From assembly GCA_934307185.1 (NCBI GenBank), contig CAKRCJ010000136.1:1-6312 (forward strand): a DNA stretch of 6,312 bases. Reading direction: 5' to 3'. The notes beneath the pieces are model-generated. The model was not told the origin of the DNA, made no database searches, and saw nothing but the letters and a program-made list of their open reading frames with translations. Source of the DNA: an uncultured Roseburia sp. (GTDB lineage Bacteria > Bacillota > Clostridia > Lachnospirales > Lachnospiraceae). The stretch's first letter is position 1. Every line of letters begins with the position of its first letter. Made by a program: the position numbers and the translations under genes. Positions 1-5,899 of this stretch are shown piece by piece.

Positions 1-482
1 ACTCCATTTACCTGCATTTCACCGGAATATTCCTTTCCAGAAGAACACCACACGGTTACACCCTGGCGTGGCAAAACAAACTTTCCGGTCAGTATGATTT
101 CAAATTCTGCAGGTTCACTTACCTCAATCACTTTTTCAGATGCAAAACAAAAATACTGATTGTCGGCAAATTCCGTTGTATTGTAATTTTTCTTAAGCAC
201 AGTATCGCCGGTTTCTTTATTCACGATTTCTGCTGTCACAATTCCATGCTGTTTACCCTCAAAAGTTCCCATCAAAAGTGAGACGCCACAAAAATCATTA
301 TCTGCAGTAAAGGTCTGGGAAACAGTTGTATTGCCTGTAATTCTTCCTACATTTGCAGAATTTTGTATTCCCTGCAAATCCATCGCAGCAGTCCGTCCGA
401 CAGATGCGGTTTTTGCTGTTATAATAAAAAGAAGCATAACAAATAATATCACTGCTTCTAAAAGCCATCTTTTTTTCTTCAT
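1..482 (-). CDS. N-terminal part of an unidentified membrane-anchored or exported protein (runs off left edge)
   Basis: The reading frame is open from an ATG at 482 to the window edge, giving 160 complete codons and no stop. The start is supported by GGAGG at 490-494, 7 nt upstream, and by a good promoter (507-535). Residues 1-6 are basic (MKKKRW). Residues 7-23 form one hydrophobic segment, so this is a signal anchor, first membrane helix or uncleaved signal. Residues 24-160 are polar, with alternating hydrophobic residues (for example QTFTADNDFCGVSL and VTAEIVNKETGD), which suggests a beta-rich extracytoplasmic domain. Similar N-terminal beta-sandwich-like segments after a first helix occur in large multi-spanning polysaccharide membrane proteins of Clostridia, but that comparison is from memory. 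The gene diverges from the flippase and is probably part of the same surface-glycan locus. Function is unassigned. The existence and start of the gene are well supported. Confidence 0.8.
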   Translation of the reverse strand, partial: MKKKRWLLEAVILFVMLLFIITAKTASVGRTAAMDLQGIQNSANVGRITGNTTVSQTFTADNDFCGVSLLMGTFEGKQHGIVTAEIVNKETGDTVLKKNYNTTEFADNQYFCFASEKVIEVSEPAEFEIILTGKFVLPRQGVTVWCSSGKEYSGEMQVNG

Positions 483-506
483 CCTTTTTCCTCCAAATCA
501 TGTTGG

Positions 507-535
507 ATTATAGCATTTTTCCTATTCATTGACAA
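507..535 (-). promoter_or_regulatory. Sigma-A-type promoter for the left-edge gene
   Basis: On the minus strand, a -35 box TTGTCA (535-530) is separated by exactly 17 bp from a perfect -10 box TATAAT (512-507). The -10 is preceded by TGC, giving the extended TGnTATAAT form. Transcription should begin near 500, leaving a short leader of about 18 nt that contains the GGAGG ribosome binding site at 490-494. Spacing and box quality make this the strongest promoter visible in the window. Confidence 0.8.
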
Positions 536-562
536 CTTTTTATACATTCGTGTGTTTTTTTC

Positions 563-571
563 TGATATAAT
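563..571 (+). promoter_or_regulatory. Extended -10 promoter for the flippase gene
   Basis: TGATATAAT on the plus strand matches the extended -10 form TGnTATAAT perfectly. The bases 16-18 bp upstream (about 542-549) do not resemble TTGACA, so the promoter probably relies on the extended -10 or on an activator. Transcription would start near 578, about 36 nt before the TTG start codon of the flippase. It is divergent from the minus-strand promoter at 507-535, and the two -10 boxes lie about 53 bp apart. Confidence 0.6.
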
Positions 572-600
572 GGGCGGTAATGAAGAAAATACAAACCTTT

Positions 601-605
601 GGAGG
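601..605 (+). promoter_or_regulatory. Ribosome binding site that fixes the flippase start at TTG 614
   Basis: GGAGG lies 8 nt upstream of TTG at 614. An in-frame TTG at 599 would put this Shine-Dalgarno sequence inside the coding region, so the downstream TTG is chosen. No in-frame ATG lies near the conserved N-terminus. Confidence 0.75.
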
Positions 606-613
606 TATCCATT

Positions 614-2035
614 TTGAATACAAAAAAAAATCTTTCGGATAACGCAGCTACCGCAAGGGCAGCTTTCATTAACACGGCTGCCAACGTCATTGTAATGCTT
701 GTTGCAATGGTTATGATTCCGGTCACAACAAGAATTTTAAGTACCGAAGACCTTGGAAACGCTGTCTCCTTTTTTTCTATCCGGAACATCTGTTTAAATC
801 TTTTCACCCTTGCAAGTTATACCGCAGTCAACCGTGGACTGCTGGAATTCCCGGAAAAAAAGAACGAATTTTTAAGCAGTCTGATTTTTTTCAATATTGG
901 AATTATTGCCGCGTTTGGTGCAGTTTATTTTCTGTTCCACGATTTTTTTGAGCATTTTTTAAATTTCACACCACTGCTTAGTGTACTTTTATTTGTCAGT
1001 GTACTTTTATGGATGTCTTATACGATTGGAACAACTTACCTGCTTTATCATAACCGTTATAAAACAATGTTTTTTATTACCATGTGTGTCGGTCCGCTGT
1101 CCCAGTTTCTTGCAATTTATCTGATTTTGCATTTAAAATCAGACAAGTATCTCGGCAGAATTATCGGTTTAGATGGTTTTTACTGGCTGATTGGTCTTAT
1201 TTTCCTTGTGTTTTTGCTTATCCGGGGACATTTTTGCTGCCAAAGGAAGTATCTTGCCTATGCGCTCACACTGTCCGTTCCGTTAATTCCGCATCTTCTG
1301 GCGCAGACTCTGCTCTCACAGAGCGACATTATTATGATTACAAATCTGTGCAGTGCGGATAAATCCGGTATTTACAGCATGGCATACACGATTGCAATGG
1401 TACTGTATTCGCTTTTGTCACAGATTATGGCGGTCTGGTCGCCGTGGTGCTACCGAAGGCTGAAGGAAAATAACACGGCTGTCATTTATCAGTACTCCAA
1501 GGTGCTGTTTTTCATCGCTTTAATTTTATCAATTGGTCTTATGATGATTGCACCGGAAGCTGTCACTTTATTCCTTGCCGAAAGTTATCACGAATGTATG
1601 TACCTCATTCCTATTATCGTGGTAGGTATGTTTTTTCTGTTTGCCTATACTTTCTTTTATGATATTGAGTATTATCATAAAAAAACAAAATTAATCGCAG
1701 CTGCTTCTATTCTGGCGGCCGCCATAAACATTATTTTAAATGCTGTATTTATTCCAATTTACGGTTATATTGCAGCGGGATACACAACTGCGGCTGGATA
1801 TTTTCTTCTAATGCTGCTTCATATGGTTTTTATGAAAACTGTGGACAAACGGAAAATTTATAATATACCAATGCTATTTATCGCAAGCCTTTTTGTTTTT
1901 TTGTATGCCTTAGTCATGTTATTTCTGACGGATGCGATTTTGCCACGCTACCTGATTGGAACGGTAAGTATTGTTATTATTTTGTGTATTCTCCGAAAAG
2001 ATCTTGTTTCTTTTCTTAAGGCATTCCGCTCCTGA
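614..2035 (+). CDS. Polysaccharide flippase, Wzx/PST family (MOP superfamily)
   Basis: The 473-residue, highly hydrophobic protein has about 12 or more membrane segments spread over its length, the usual size and layout for Wzx-type lipid-linked oligosaccharide flippases (Polysacc_synt plus C-terminal domain). Family-like features include the N-terminal segment AANVIVMLVAMVMIPVTTR (residues 22-40) and the LGNAVSFFSI stretch that follows (47-56). The DIIMI..LCSADKSGIYSMAY region (238-258) resembles the central signature of PST proteins. A C-terminal PIYGYIAAGYTTAAGY segment (381-396) resembles the closing motif. It should flip an undecaprenyl-linked sugar or repeat unit across the cytoplasmic membrane. 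The gene starts at TTG, set by GGAGG at 601-605. It has its own promoter and points against the glycosyltransferase operon, meeting it at a shared terminator. Substrate cannot be read from sequence. A teichoic or other lipid-linked glycan substrate is possible. Confidence 0.88.
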   Translation: MNTKKNLSDNAATARAAFINTAANVIVMLVAMVMIPVTTRILSTEDLGNAVSFFSIRNICLNLFTLASYTAVNRGLLEFPEKKNEFLSSLIFFNIGIIAAFGAVYFLFHDFFEHFLNFTPLLSVLLFVSVLLWMSYTIGTTYLLYHNRYKTMFFITMCVGPLSQFLAIYLILHLKSDKYLGRIIGLDGFYWLIGLIFLVFLLIRGHFCCQRKYLAYALTLSVPLIPHLLAQTLLSQSDIIMITNLCSADKSGIYSMAYTIAMVLYSLLSQIMAVWSPWCYRRLKENNTAVIYQYSKVLFFIALILSIGLMMIAPEAVTLFLAESYHECMYLIPIIVVGMFFLFAYTFFYDIEYYHKKTKLIAAASILAAAINIILNAVFIPIYGYIAAGYTTAAGYFLLMLLHMVFMKTVDKRKIYNIPMLFIASLFVFLYALVMLFLTDAILPRYLIGTVSIVIILCILRKDLVSFLKAFRS

Positions 2036-2060
2036 TATTTGTAATCACATCGTGTAAAAT

Positions 2061-2116
2061 AAAAAATCCGCAGACAATTGGATACATTTTTGTATCCTCC
2101 TGTCTGTGGATTTTTT
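2061..2116. terminator. Bidirectional nested-hairpin terminator between convergent genes
   Basis: An outer stem pairs 2061-2076 with 2101-2116 (AAAAAATCCGCAGACA against TGTCTGTGGATTTTTT), with one G-U wobble on the plus-strand transcript and an A-C mismatch on the minus-strand transcript. An inner stem pairs GGATAC (2080-2085) with GTATCC (2092-2097) around a 6-nt loop. The A-run on one side and T-run on the other give each transcript a 3' U-tract, so it can stop both the flippase mRNA and the minus-strand operon. The TAA stop of the minus-strand glycosyltransferase (2115-2117) lies at the base of the stem. Confidence 0.88.
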
Positions 2117-3056
2117 ATATTTTTCCGATAAAGAAAAGCAGTCTTAGTGCCACTTCTCCCGGAAATCTCATCCGAAGCCTGTGTGGATAAAATACCTTTT
2201 TTAACCATCCGGCAATTCCTGCCGGCTCCTTTATAAATAATTCTATCGTCTTTTTATCTTCTGTATTTAATTCCTCACAAAAAACATCATAATAATATTT
2301 TAAATAGTTCTTCGCAAGAACGGCTGTGTCCGATAACAGCTCGTCTTTGATAAAATGCACAAGCAGATTGGCATTCCCGGCATCCTCTGCCGTGACGGAG
2401 TCCTCATAACGGATATGCTTTGCCGTACTTCTTTTATCATATACGATTGTCCCAAAACATGCTGCTCCACGAATCATCCATTTGTCATGCATTTCATCCC
2501 CCGGAGTTTTTTCCAGTATCATCTTTTTTCGGAGCGGTTCATTGAAAACAAGCGTAAAACCGGAACCCGGTGTGTAATACATCACATCACGGACTGTAAT
2601 ATGTTCTTTCTGCTCCGGGAATTTCCGGATAAATTTGTTATCTTCCGTATAATAATCATAGGAAGATAAATAAAGCAGCTGTTGCCCGTTTACAGTTTCT
2701 TTCCTCTCCGTCTCCTGCAATTTCTCCACTGCCCACTCTATTTTCTGTGGATACCAGACATCATCCTGGTCGCAGAACGCATAATAATCGGATGGCTCAC
2801 ATTTCCGCAAAATCTCATAAAAGCTGCCAGGACATTTTAAATTTCTTCCATCCGAAGGTAACAGCGTAATTTTATCCGTTTTTTTCTGATATTCCTTTAT
2901 TACTTCTAATGTGGCATCCTTCGAGCCGTCATCTCTTATTACAATGCGGATATTCTCATATGTCTGCGCCAGCAGGCTGTCTAACTGCATTCGGATGTGC
3001 TTTGCTCCATTATAAGTTGCCATTGCAATTGTTACTAATTTATTGTGTTCCGGCAT
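2115..3056 (-). CDS. Family 2 glycosyltransferase, RgpB-like (probable rhamnosyltransferase type)
   Basis: The 313-residue protein has a GT-A (GT2) catalytic domain at its N-terminus: TIAMATYNGAKHI at 9-21, the nucleotide-binding RDDGSKD at 41-47, and the metal-binding DQDD of CDQDDVWYP at 96-99. HDKW (190-193) corresponds to the conserved HDWW block of this subfamily. Overall it resembles RgpB-type enzymes of streptococcal rhamnose-glucose polysaccharide. It would transfer an activated sugar, possibly dTDP-rhamnose, to a lipid-linked glycan at the cytoplasmic membrane face. The start is ATG at 3056, 7 nt after GGAG (3067-3064). The adjacent ATG at 3059 is also possible. The gene overlaps the DUF2304 gene by 17 bp and is last in the operon. 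It is a diverged paralogue of the enzyme at 5012-5899 and has lost the RQHxNNVVG block, showing HIRYEDSVTA (214-223) instead. Sugar specificity is inferred. Confidence 0.87.
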   Translation of the reverse strand: MPEHNKLVTIAMATYNGAKHIRMQLDSLLAQTYENIRIVIRDDGSKDATLEVIKEYQKKTDKITLLPSDGRNLKCPGSFYEILRKCEPSDYYAFCDQDDVWYPQKIEWAVEKLQETERKETVNGQQLLYLSSYDYYTEDNKFIRKFPEQKEHITVRDVMYYTPGSGFTLVFNEPLRKKMILEKTPGDEMHDKWMIRGAACFGTIVYDKRSTAKHIRYEDSVTAEDAGNANLLVHFIKDELLSDTAVLAKNYLKYYYDVFCEELNTEDKKTIELFIKEPAGIAGWLKKVFYPHRLRMRFPGEVALRLLFFIGKI

Positions 3057-3399
3057 CATCTTTCTCCGTGGTATCATATTTTAAAAGAGCAAGCTCCTGT
3101 GTCAGTCTTTTTACTTCATCTGACATTTTCGATACCTTTATTGTCAATCCGAAAACTAGCAGCAGCAGGAAACAGAAGCCTAAGAAAAAAAGCATATTAA
3201 TCGGCAGCTCAATTCCTAATAACCCTGCTGTCTTTCCAAGCAGTCCCGGAAATATATCCATGATAAGCACAATCACTCCAGCAAAAATCCACAACAGTGC
3301 ATATTTTAAATTCAGTTTTCCCTTATGAATCATGGCAAAAATTCCAGCCAGACCAAATGCTATCACAATTCCTACAATTATCTGCAAACGAATTGGCAT
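3040..3399 (-). CDS. DUF2304 small membrane protein, GacJ-like partner of a polyprenyl-phosphate glycosyltransferase
   Basis: The 119-residue protein has three predicted membrane helices at about 5-24, 32-50 and 67-88. A charged, heptad-like C-terminal tail follows (89-108, including SDEVKRLTQELALLK) and should form a short cytoplasmic coiled coil. This size, helix pattern and tail fit the DUF2304 family. In group A Streptococcus, the family member GacJ associates with GacI and stimulates synthesis of GlcNAc-phosphate-undecaprenol. Here the gene starts 15 nt downstream of a DPM1-like glycosyltransferase, the same pairing, so a stabilising or activating role is likely. The ATG at 3399 has GGAG (3410-3407) 7 nt upstream. 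The end of the gene overlaps the next glycosyltransferase by 17 bp, which suggests coupled translation. Confidence 0.85.
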   Translation of the reverse strand: MPIRLQIIVGIVIAFGLAGIFAMIHKGKLNLKYALLWIFAGVIVLIMDIFPGLLGKTAGLLGIELPINMLFFLGFCFLLLLVFGLTIKVSKMSDEVKRLTQELALLKYDTTEKDDAGTQ

Positions 3400-3414
3400 T
3401 TCTCTTCTCCATTC

Positions 3415-4098
3415 CTACAGCGCGGCAATTAAAATTGCAACACTGACTTTAATCATATAGTAAACGGCATTTACCGGTGATATGGAAGACACGCCTTCTT
3501 TTCTTTCTCTCATTAAAACCGGTACTTCTTTTACCTTCTTTCCTTTTCGCAATAGTGTAACGACACTCTCCGGTTCGGGATAATCCCTCGGATATTTCTC
3601 CGCAAAGATTTTTATTGTTTCCCGGTTAATCATCCGCATACCGGAGGTCGGGTCTGTAATTTTTTTTCCAGTCAGCAGTTTGATAAGACCGGTAAAAAAA
3701 CGAATTCCCACTCTCCTCATTCCGGTAGACTGAAATCCCTCTTTTGTAATATATCGCGAGCCGATGACCATATCTAGCTGCTCTTTTTCTAACAGCTCTG
3801 CCATCTCCTCCAGATATGCTGCATTGTGCTGGCCGTCTCCATCAAACTGCACTGCAATGTCATATCCATTGCGCAATGCATATAGATATCCGGTCTGCAC
3901 ACCTCCGCCTATTCCCATATTCACCGGAAGGTTTATCACATGAAAATGATTTCTGTTACAAATTTCAGCTGTCTCATCCTTTGAGCAGTCATTAATAATA
4001 ATGTAATCAAAAGATGGGGCATTCTCTGTAATATCCTTTACTGTTCTTTCAATATTTCCCGCTTCATTATAAGCCGGAATCACTGCAAGTTTTTTCAT
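3415..4098 (-). CDS. Polyprenyl-phosphate glycosyltransferase, DPM1-like GT2 (GacI-like)
   Basis: The 227-residue protein is a DPM1/DPG-synthase-type GT2. It shows LAVIPAYNEAGNI (4-16), IINDCSKDET (34-43), NLPVNMGIGGGVQTGY (56-71), the metal-binding DGDGQH (86-91), GSRY (113-116), DPTSGMR (149-155) and DYPEPES (172-178). These enzymes move a sugar from a nucleotide donor to undecaprenyl or dolichyl phosphate, making a lipid-P-sugar for a later GT-C enzyme outside the membrane. One hydrophobic segment (about 209-227) ends the protein, so it has a single C-terminal membrane anchor. The following DUF2304 gene makes the pair resemble GacI/GacJ. The sugar could be GlcNAc, glucose or another. The ribosome binding site is weak (a GAGAAAG-like stretch), 40 nt after the preceding gene, so expression may depend on coupling. 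Confidence 0.87.
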   Translation of the reverse strand: MKKLAVIPAYNEAGNIERTVKDITENAPSFDYIIINDCSKDETAEICNRNHFHVINLPVNMGIGGGVQTGYLYALRNGYDIAVQFDGDGQHNAAYLEEMAELLEKEQLDMVIGSRYITKEGFQSTGMRRVGIRFFTGLIKLLTGKKITDPTSGMRMINRETIKIFAEKYPRDYPEPESVVTLLRKGKKVKEVPVLMRERKEGVSSISPVNAVYYMIKVSVAILIAAL

Positions 4099-4138
4099 AT
4101 ACTATTTCTTTCTCTTATCTTAAATCTGTTTCTTTTTT

Positions 4139-4975
4139 CTATTTTGAAAATAATTTCAGATACACTCCAATTAAAATATTACGGAACTTCCGAAACCATA
4201 TACTAAACATACGTTCGAATTTCAAAAGATGCAGCTCTTTTGCATATTTCTCTACAAGTTTCCGATGTTCCTCCACATAGATTTCACGATTGTTACCAAT
4301 CAGATTTCCGGTATTTGAATCATTTCTGATGCGAAAACTGTTCAACAGTTCATGAATAATATAAACATCCCCGGTACATGCAATTTTTATCCACATATCA
4401 AAATCTAAAATATAAGTAAACTTTTCATCAAAGTATCCTGTTTCTGTCAAAATACTTTTCCTGATCAGATTATTCACCGGTGCACCAAAAAAATTATTCC
4501 AGATTAAAGACGTTTTTGCAATCTTTTTTCCGTCTACAACTCCAGCTTTCGGATACCGTTTAAAAGCTCCCGTCTTTTTTCCGTAAATGTCAATTAATCT
4601 TGTATCACTCTCTACCAGATTGACCGACGGGTTTGAAATCATCGCCTCTGTCTCTTTTGCTATCTCCGCTTTATCTAGCAGATCATCGGCACATACTAAT
4701 TTGATAAATTCTCCTTCTGCCTCTTTTAAACATCTGTTCCAGTTTCCTGTCATTCCAAGATTGGTATCGTTATGAAAAATTTTAATTCTTTCATCCTGCT
4801 TTTGCAATGTCTCTAATATGTGTAGTGTATTATCTGTTGAATTGTCATCAATGACTACAATCTCAAGATTTTTATATCTTTGTTCCATAACAGAACGAAG
4901 CGTTGCTTCAATTGTATTTTCATTATTGTATGCAGGAATTACCACACTTACAATTGGTTGTTCTTTTTTCTCCAT
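4139..4975 (-). CDS. Family 2 glycosyltransferase
   Basis: The 278-residue protein has a GT-A fold N-terminal domain: VSVVIPAYNNENTI (9-22), DDNSTDNT (43-50), NLGMTGNWNRCL (72-83) and a DXD-type ADD (96-98). FGAPVNNLIRKS (163-174) and DFDMWIKIA (191-199) follow and match the acceptor-side blocks and catalytic-acid region of GT2 enzymes. The C-terminal 25 residues are basic and hydrophobic (WFRKFRNILIGVYLKLF), probably a membrane-associating amphipathic helix. It should transfer a sugar from a nucleotide donor to a growing lipid-linked glycan. It is clearly a different subtype from the two RgpB-like enzymes on either side in the operon. The ATG at 4975 has only a weak purine-rich stretch (AGAGAG) upstream. 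The gaps are 36 nt to the preceding gene and 40 nt to the next. Donor and linkage are unknown. Confidence 0.88.
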   Translation of the reverse strand: MEKKEQPIVSVVIPAYNNENTIEATLRSVMEQRYKNLEIVVIDDNSTDNTLHILETLQKQDERIKIFHNDTNLGMTGNWNRCLKEAEGEFIKLVCADDLLDKAEIAKETEAMISNPSVNLVESDTRLIDIYGKKTGAFKRYPKAGVVDGKKIAKTSLIWNNFFGAPVNNLIRKSILTETGYFDEKFTYILDFDMWIKIACTGDVYIIHELLNSFRIRNDSNTGNLIGNNREIYVEEHRKLVEKYAKELHLLKFERMFSIWFRKFRNILIGVYLKLFSK

Positions 4976-5011
4976 AATTAACTCTCTAATCCTGTTTGTG
5001 CCTGCAAAAAT

Positions 5012-5899
5012 TTAAATCATCAAATGACAAATAAATAACAGGCGCATGATAATCTCATCCGGCAAAGTCTGCCGTTTCACCTCTTTTCCAAATGCAGTTT
5101 TTATATTCTGCGGAAAGCGGTCTGCATGTATTAAATGCTGTAACTGCCGGTCTTTTTTTTCATCTATATGATAAAAATTTGAAAATTCCACTAACTGTTT
5201 TTTCAGTTTTCCTTTGTTTTTTAAAATATAATGCACATTAAACTTTATCTTCTTAAGTACACTATCTGCCGCACCAACCACATTGTTTTCATGCTGTCTG
5301 TACCAGATATATGCATTCTCATCATAGATTACTGTTCCAAGATAAGATGCCAAAAGATAACACCACCAGTCATGCAGCACTGCATTCTTTGGAATATGCG
5401 CTTTTAACTGTTCTGTCAGCTCTTTATTCATCACAATGGTACAGCCGGTACAGATACTCTCTACGAGTGCATTGGAAAATGACGGAATTTTTTTTCTTCC
5501 GTCATTTTCTTTTATCACATTATCATTTTCATCTACGAGAATTTTATTAGATGCATATAAGGCTGCCCCTCTCGTCTGTTCTAATCTTTCTACCGCAGCC
5601 TTTACCTTATCTGGCAGCCAGATGTCATCCTGGTCGGCAAACGCTATATAATCAGCATCACTCATTTTTAATAAAGAAAAAAAGCTTTCATTCACACCGA
5701 CATTCTCACCATATATCACGGTAATCTGTTCTGATTTTTTTTCATATTCTTTTAATATATCTATTGTGTGGTCTTTTGAGCCATCATCCCGGATGAATAA
5801 CCGGATTTCCGGATAAGTCTGTGTTAAAATACTTTCAATCTGTCTTGATAAATAAGCCTCCCCATTATAGGTTGACATTAATATCTGTACTTTTTTCAC
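5012..5899 (-). CDS. Family 2 glycosyltransferase, RgpB-like (probable rhamnosyltransferase)
   Basis: The 295-residue enzyme carries the full RgpB-like set: QILMSTYNGEAYL (5-17), RDDGSKDHT (37-45), DQDDIWLPDK (89-98), TGCTIVMNKEL (151-161), HDWWCYLLAS (176-185) and RQHENNVVGA (201-210). This matches rhamnosyltransferases of rhamnose-glucose polysaccharide synthesis in streptococci, so transfer of L-rhamnose from dTDP-rhamnose to an undecaprenyl-linked chain is the best guess. The start is GTG at 5899. The next ATG (codon 8) would cut into the first beta strand and is rejected. The GTG shares GTGA with the HPr stop codon, a 4-bp overlap typical of translational coupling. AAGGTGG at 5915-5909 lies 9 nt upstream as a Shine-Dalgarno sequence. 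A perfect 13-bp inverted repeat lies inside the gene (5475-5509). Confidence 0.9.
   Translation of the reverse strand: MKKVQILMSTYNGEAYLSRQIESILTQTYPEIRLFIRDDGSKDHTIDILKEYEKKSEQITVIYGENVGVNESFFSLLKMSDADYIAFADQDDIWLPDKVKAAVERLEQTRGAALYASNKILVDENDNVIKENDGRKKIPSFSNALVESICTGCTIVMNKELTEQLKAHIPKNAVLHDWWCYLLASYLGTVIYDENAYIWYRQHENNVVGAADSVLKKIKFNVHYILKNKGKLKKQLVEFSNFYHIDEKKDRQLQHLIHADRFPQNIKTAFGKEVKRQTLPDEIIMRLLFICHLMI
5475..5509. repeat. Perfect 13-bp inverted repeat inside a glycosyltransferase gene
   Basis: GAAAATGACGGAA (5475-5487) and its exact reverse complement (5497-5509) flank a 9-nt T-rich loop. On the coding (minus) mRNA the loop is G plus A residues, and no U-run follows the stem. On the plus strand a TTTTA run follows, giving a weak terminator-like shape for antisense transcription. 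It encodes a lysine- and asparagine-rich loop around residues 130-139 (KENDGRKK), a poorly conserved part of the protein. Confidence 0.7.

Noticed and set aside
298..501. Minus-strand 67-codon frame overlapping the left-edge gene
   Set aside because: It is cysteine- and lysine-rich with no ribosome binding site, and is out of frame with the well-supported gene starting at 482.
529..571. Plus-strand promoter formed by TTGACA (529-534) and TATAAT (566-571)
   Set aside because: The spacer is 31 bp, far too long. The TTGACA overlaps the -35 of the minus-strand promoter, where the spacing is 17 bp.
599..613. TTG at 599 as the flippase start
   Set aside because: It would place the GGAGG ribosome binding site (601-605) inside the gene and leave no Shine-Dalgarno upstream. 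TTG at 614 is correctly spaced.
2209..2225. Small inverted repeat CCGGCA-N5-TGCCGG
   Set aside because: It is only 6 bp, within coding sequence, and has no U-tract or partner copy. Chance is a sufficient explanation.
2752..2800. DNA similarity between about 2752-2800 and 5616-5660
   Set aside because: Both encode the DQDD-W motif of paralogous glycosyltransferases, so this is protein homology and not a mobile or regulatory repeat.
3057..3077. ATG at 3077 as the start of the RgpB-like glycosyltransferase
   Set aside because: The extra basic residues precede the GT2 fold, GGAG (3067-3064) sits between this ATG and the better starts at 3059/3056, and overlap with DUF2304 would grow to 38 bp.
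2909..3328. Plus-strand 139-codon frame
   Set aside because: It lies fully antisense to the glycosyltransferase and DUF2304 genes, is rich in Ser, Cys and Pro, and has no recognisable domain or ribosome binding site.
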